The notes beneath the pieces are model-generated. The model made no database searches. It was not told the origin of the DNA and worked only from the letters and a program-made list of their open reading frames with translations. DNA of 11,808 nucleotides, from assembly GCA_023807065.1 (NCBI GenBank), contig JAJJLU010004544.1, forward strand, positions 1 to 11,808, read 5' to 3'. Source of the DNA: Isotricha intestinalis. Lineage: Eukaryota > Ciliophora > Litostomatea > Vestibuliferida > Isotrichidae. This document shows positions 8,259-11,808 of the stretch, one piece after another; positions within the stretch are counted from its first letter, which is position 1; every line of letters begins with the position of its first letter. The position numbers and the translations under genes were made by a program.

Positions 8259-8936
8259 TTAACAACATCCTTTTTTCTTTTCTATATTTTTTGAATTAGG
8301 TAATTTAATAGAATCATTCATTCTTCCAAAAGAAGAATCATCTTTAGAAATAGAAATATCTTTATATTCATTATATAAATAAATAGCAATTTCTTCAAAA
8401 ATTTCTTTGATATTTTCACCTGTTTTAGCCGAGGTTTCCATAAAAAAATTAAAATTTTGACATATAGCATAATTTTCTGCTTCTTCTTTTGAAATTATTC
8501 TTTCTTCAGAATCACTTTTATTTCCAATTAAAAAAATAGGATGATCTGATTCAGTTTGTTTTTTAATTTCATTGTTCCAAAAATTTATATCTTCAAAACT
8601 TTTTTTGTCTTCTACTGAATATACAATAATTGCTATAACTGAATTTTTGTAAAAAGCTTTTATTATTGAACGATAAATTTCTTGTCCACATGTATCCCAA
8701 ATATGTAATTTAAATTTTAAATCATTTACTTTAATGTACATTGTTAAAAATTCAAATCCTATAGTTGTTGAATAATTTTCTATAAATTCATTTTTAATTG
8801 CTCTTTTTATTAAACTACTTTTTCCTACTGATGGATTTCCTATTATTATTATTTTAAATGCTAATTTTAGTTCTTCTTTCATTTCTTCTGTTTCTTTTAA
8901 AAATTCTACTTTTAGCTTTTCCTTTTCATCTGACAT
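8259..8936 (-). CDS. Rab family small GTPase
   Basis: Rab GTPases direct vesicle trafficking by cycling between GDP- and GTP-bound forms on membranes. The 225-residue product has the P-loop GNPSVGKSS (33-41), the switch I Thr in YSTTIGFEF (58), switch II WDTCGQE (80-86), the guanine-specificity motif GNKSD (138-142) and ETSAK (167-171). It ends in KKKGCC, a geranylgeranylation signal typical of Rabs. The catalytic Gln of switch II (85) is kept, but the usual Ala before GQE is Cys. The N-terminus carries an extra helix of about 26 charged residues (MSDEKEKLKVEFLKETEEMK) before the first strand; a downstream Met at 19 could also start. The subfamily cannot be named by eye. It is divergent from WRAP73. 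Confidence 0.93.
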   Translation of the reverse strand: MSDEKEKLKVEFLKETEEMKEELKLAFKIIIIGNPSVGKSSLIKRAIKNEFIENYSTTIGFEFLTMYIKVNDLKFKLHIWDTCGQEIYRSIIKAFYKNSVIAIIVYSVEDKKSFEDINFWNNEIKKQTESDHPIFLIGNKSDSEERIISKEEAENYAICQNFNFFMETSAKTGENIKEIFEEIAIYLYNEYKDISISKDDSSFGRMNDSIKLPNSKNIEKKKGCC

Positions 8937-9329
8937 AAGAAAACTTATTATTTATTTATTTAAATAATAATAATGTAAATAGATTAATATTTATTAAATG
9001 GTAAAGAAATAATTGAAAAAGGTAAAAAAGATTATTAATATTGTTTTATATTTTCTCCTATTAATGAAAGTAAATTTTGAATAAAGAAGATAATAAAATC
9101 TTAACTGTTTCTTATTATATTTTAAATTTTATAAAAATATTAAGAAATAATCAAATATTCGAAACATTAAGTTATACCTTAGAAAAAGAAAATAAAAATT
9201 ATTTAAAAAATAATTATTCATTTAACCTATATAAATTATTTGCTTTAATTTTTTTCATTTTGATAAATTTATTAATTAAATTTTCATTTTAAAAACTAAA
9301 TGAAAAAAAATAAAACATAAAATAAAAAA
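8937..9329. promoter_or_regulatory. Divergent spacer between Rab and WRAP73
   Basis: This 393-base gap separates two oppositely transcribed genes and should carry both promoters, but no defined element is recognisable. Its right half holds a doubtful small ORF on the plus strand, listed separately. The rest is A/T-rich with no open frame. The role is inferred from gene layout alone. Confidence 0.35.
9064..9292 (+). other. Doubtful small ORF with C-terminal membrane segment, possibly broken
   Basis: From 9074 a frame stays open to a TAA at 9290-9292 and encodes about 72 residues. It has a charged middle (FETLSYTLEKENKNYLKNN) and a hydrophobic end (LFALIFFILINLLIKF) like a tail anchor. The frame has no ATG. 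The nearest ATG (9064) reads MKVNFE and then stops, and it lies one base out of register near a TTTT run, so a one-base indel or sequencing error could join them. I tested a small intron from the GT at 9070 and found no AG that restores the frame. It may be a broken small gene, a 3' exon, or chance in A/T-rich DNA. Confidence 0.25.
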
Positions 9330-10817
9330 ATGATTTCTTTCAGTAATTCAATAACATATTCAGGAATAGGAGTTTTTTCCCCAGATTCACAATATTTTGC
9401 AATATCAAAAAGTTTAGATGTTATAATATATAATTCATCAACTTTAAAGCAAGTACAAAGATTTTCATTTTGTGATTTTATTGAAAACATTCAATGGTCA
9501 CCAGATTCAACAATGATAATGGTAGGATTATATAAAAGAGGTTTAATTGAAATTAAACAAATAAGAAAACCAAAATGGATTAGTAGAATTGATGAAGGAA
9601 TGGAAGGAATTTCATATGCTAGATTTACACCTGATAGTCAAAATGCTTTAATTTATTGTCAAAATTTAACAAAATTATATATTAGGTCATTTGTAAATAA
9701 ATCAAAACATATAATTTATTTACCTAAATTTGAAAGGAAAGCAATTGATTTTAGTAATTTAAAAAATTTTATGGCAATTTGTACAAGAAAAAATTCAAAA
9801 GATATAATAGAAATTTATTATATTCAAACATGGGGTCTTTTAAATAAATTTGAAAGTGCTTCTGAAGATTTGGAAGATTTATTGTTTGCTCATGATTTAT
9901 CTTCATTAATAATACAAGATGCACAATATTTATGTAAATTATTAATATATTCTCTTTCAGGAGAATTAATTAAAATAATAGAACCATATAAATATAAATT
10001 AGGAATTAGATTAAGTAAAATTACTCCAAATGGTCATTATCTAATTATTGGTTGCTTTGATCATATTATTAGAGTTTATAATACTGTTGCATTTACTGGA
10101 GTTTGTGAATTTGACCATTATCCTTTTTTAAAAAATGAAAAAGTTAATTATTATTTTGAAGAAGATATACCTAAAAAAAATGGAGAAAGCCATTTTATTC
10201 ATTTAAATCCTCCTATTAATTTAGAATATATTAAAGCTCATCCTACTGATAAAAATGTTAAAAAAGGTATTAGAATTTTTACTATAAGTGAAGATTCTTT
10301 ATTTATTGCAAGTAAAGATGAATCACTTCCAAATGTTATTTTTATTTGGGAATTAATTAATTTACAATTACATAGTGTCATAATTTTAAAAAATAAAGTG
10401 ACAAGCTTTTCATGGGCTCCAAATACAAATTGTTTATATATTTGTAGTGAAAATACTAAAATTTATTTATTTAAAATGGATTCTATTTCAGTTATTGAAT
10501 TACCTTCTGATTTTTATGCCCAAAATATTATTTTAAGTAAAGATGGCAAGAAAGTTATTTTAAAAGATTTACATAAATTCATTCTAATGAATTTTTCAGG
10601 TGGGGAAAATTTTTTTACTTTTGAACCAAGGAAATATACTAATAATAATACAAATAATAATCAAGGAGAAATTGATGATGATGATGAAAATGCTCAAACT
10701 AATTTAGCTAGAAAAGGAGATGAAGATCAATTTTATGATGATAATAATGGAAATTATGATGAAAATAATAATTATAATAATTATGAAGGAAATGAAGAAG
10801 GAGAATATCAACAATAA
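9330..10817 (+). CDS. WRAP73: WRAP73/Wdr8 family WD40 protein
   Basis: WRAP73 (Wdr8) is a conserved WD40 protein that, with SSX2IP/Msd1, acts at centrosomes or spindle poles in microtubule anchoring and cilium assembly. The match with the animal protein is collinear: MISFSNS..VFSPDSQYFA (human FSEVFK..KFSPDGKYLA), ENIQWSPDS at 52-60, YKRGLIEI at 68-75, KPKWISRIDEG at 80-90, LLIYSLSGELI at 204-214, KLGIRLSKITPNGHYLIIG at 223-241, ESLPNVIFIWEL at 331-342 and SWAPN at 361-365. The start is the first ATG, preceded by AAAAAA, and gives the family N-terminus directly. After the WD40 body ends near residue 430 there is an added acidic, Asn-rich tail of about 60 residues (GEIDDDDENAQ, YEGNEEGEYQQ) absent from the human protein. 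The family call is firm; the cellular role is carried over from homologues. Confidence 0.93.
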   Translation: MISFSNSITYSGIGVFSPDSQYFAISKSLDVIIYNSSTLKQVQRFSFCDFIENIQWSPDSTMIMVGLYKRGLIEIKQIRKPKWISRIDEGMEGISYARFTPDSQNALIYCQNLTKLYIRSFVNKSKHIIYLPKFERKAIDFSNLKNFMAICTRKNSKDIIEIYYIQTWGLLNKFESASEDLEDLLFAHDLSSLIIQDAQYLCKLLIYSLSGELIKIIEPYKYKLGIRLSKITPNGHYLIIGCFDHIIRVYNTVAFTGVCEFDHYPFLKNEKVNYYFEEDIPKKNGESHFIHLNPPINLEYIKAHPTDKNVKKGIRIFTISEDSLFIASKDESLPNVIFIWELINLQLHSVIILKNKVTSFSWAPNTNCLYICSENTKIYLFKMDSISVIELPSDFYAQNIILSKDGKKVILKDLHKFILMNFSGGENFFTFEPRKYTNNNTNNNQGEIDDDDENAQTNLARKGDEDQFYDDNNGNYDENNNYNNYEGNEEGEYQQ

Positions 10818-11240
10818 AGAATTTTAATAGTGGAAAGCATAATTATAATCAATATTTATTTTTTTTATTTCTTATTTAATTTTTTTTGATGAAAAATTAA
10901 AAAATTAAATTATCATTTTTTCCGATAAAATTATTATTCAATATAAATTACAATATATAATTACAATTTTAGACAATAGTTAATTTTAATAATAAATAAA
11001 AAAAAGTAAAAGGGAAACTATTAAAATAAACTACTTTTCAATTTATAATATATATATCAAAACAAATGTTTTTCCAAGTTTTATTTTATCATATTTAAAA
11101 ATGAAAAGAATAATAATTTGAAATAAAAAAATAATGGTAACAAGATGAAAAGAAAATTGGAGATATGATTATCAAATAGTTTATAAAAAAAGAAAAAAAA
11201 ATAAATTTTAATTATTTTTTTAATTGATTATTTTACTTTG
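10818..11240. other. Convergent intergenic region with no gene
   Basis: These 423 bases lie between the 3' ends of WRAP73 and the TPM gene. They are A/T-rich with stops in all frames. I see no tRNA, repeat array or coding remnant. Both 3' untranslated regions and polyadenylation signals must fall here, but none can be pinned down with confidence. Confidence 0.5.
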
Positions 11241-11765
11241 TTAATGTTTAGTAAGATAATAAATGAAATCATTGTATTTTGAAATTCTAAAATAATATAA
11301 ATTATTTTGAATAATTTGTTTTAAATTAGATTCACTTATTTTATTTCTCACATTTTCACCTAATCTATAAAAATATCTTTTTTTCTTAATTGCAAAAATA
11401 ATTAATAAATAATTTTTAGCAGTACTTTGCAAATCAAATTTATAACCAATTGAATGAGCCACTTCTGATAAAAAATTACTGGAATAATAACTCATTTCAT
11501 TAACAACATAAATAAAAGTTTTAATCTTTTTTTTAATATAAATGTCAGATAAATATGAATTTGACAAATATAAATCATAAGTCAAATTGAGAAAATTATT
11601 TGGATTTCCAATAAAAAAATTATTATTTCCATTTTTAATTGTATAATCGGATAATGAATTTGGTGTATGAATAATTGTTGATTGAAGTGATATTTTTGAA
11701 TGATTTAATTCTCTTTTTTGGAATGATGATGGAAAGAATGTTAATAATATTAATAAAGGTATCAT
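11241..11765 (-). CDS. Small secreted TPM-domain (TLP18.3/Psb32/MOLO-1-like) protein
   Basis: TPM domains occur in plant TLP18.3, in nematode MOLO-1 and in many bacterial proteins, mostly on the far side of a membrane; roles include photosystem repair and receptor modulation. This 174-residue protein starts with a signal peptide (MIPLLILLTFFPSSF). The domain signs follow in order: GNPNNFLNLTYDLYLSNSY at 53-71 (usual D-P-x-x-x-L-s), IKTFIYVVNEM at 81-91 (usual v-Q-i-x-V-V-x-v), LLIIFAIKKKRYFYRLGENV at 120-139 (usual v-L-L-v-x-x-x-x-R-x-x-i-x-x-G-x-x-v), then a helix (NLKQIIQNNLYYFRISKYND) matching the usual I..a..P.fr.GdY. It ends right after the domain, with no membrane anchor, so it is shorter than MOLO-1-type proteins. 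The assignment comes from motif order and is fairly likely. Only 43 bases upstream are in the window. Confidence 0.7.
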   Translation of the reverse strand: MIPLLILLTFFPSSFQKRELNHSKISLQSTIIHTPNSLSDYTIKNGNNNFFIGNPNNFLNLTYDLYLSNSYLSDIYIKKKIKTFIYVVNEMSYYSSNFLSEVAHSIGYKFDLQSTAKNYLLIIFAIKKKRYFYRLGENVRNKISESNLKQIIQNNLYYFRISKYNDFIYYLTKH

Positions 11766-11808
11766 TTTTTTTTTATTATTTAGTTTTAATAAATAAGTCT
11801 TTTGGCAA

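Noticed and set aside
9296..9490. Minus-strand ORF over the WRAP73 start
   Set aside because: It overlaps the conserved WRAP73 N-terminus and shows no domain or signal.

Overview
The window is eukaryotic nuclear DNA, roughly 80% A+T. It comes from a compact protist genome. Intergenic gaps are about 130-420 bases. Proteins are rich in Asn, Lys and Ile, with asparagine-rich linkers. One 32-base GT..AG intron is visible. The eukaryotic genes EB1, WRAP73, a prenylated Rab and a pepsin-fold protein exclude a bacterial or organellar source. All eight main genes stop at TAA, use CAA for Gln and TGG for Trp, and contain no in-frame TGA or TAG. Very short introns, strong AT bias and these families would fit a ciliate that reads TAA as stop (for example a litostome or heterotrich), but the species cannot be fixed from this window; another AT-rich flagellated or amoeboid protist remains possible.

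Layout, left to right: an A/T low-complexity stretch (1-160); a decayed, frameshifted gene on the minus strand (about 160-984); EB1 (minus); an Asn-rich coiled-coil protein (minus); a second coiled-coil protein (plus), divergent from the previous one; a protein with a coiled coil and a C-terminal domain that looks like the MIEAP/SPATA18 family, whose true start lies upstream of a 32-base intron (minus); a pepsin-fold type I membrane protein that has lost catalytic motifs (minus); a Rab-like GTPase with an altered switch II motif (minus); a doubtful small membrane-tail ORF (plus); the WD40 protein WRAP73/Wdr8 (plus); and a short secreted TPM-domain protein (minus).

There is no operon logic. 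Two genes belong to the microtubule apparatus: EB1 tracks plus ends, and WRAP73 is a centrosome or spindle-pole and cilium-assembly factor. Rab, the pepsin-like protein and the TPM protein belong to the endomembrane or secretory side. No CRISPR array, transposon, tRNA or rRNA gene was seen. The points most worth checking are the pseudoprotease, the tiny intron with its restored N-terminus, the MIEAP-like domain in a protist, the decayed gene, and the Ala-to-Cys change in the Rab switch II motif.
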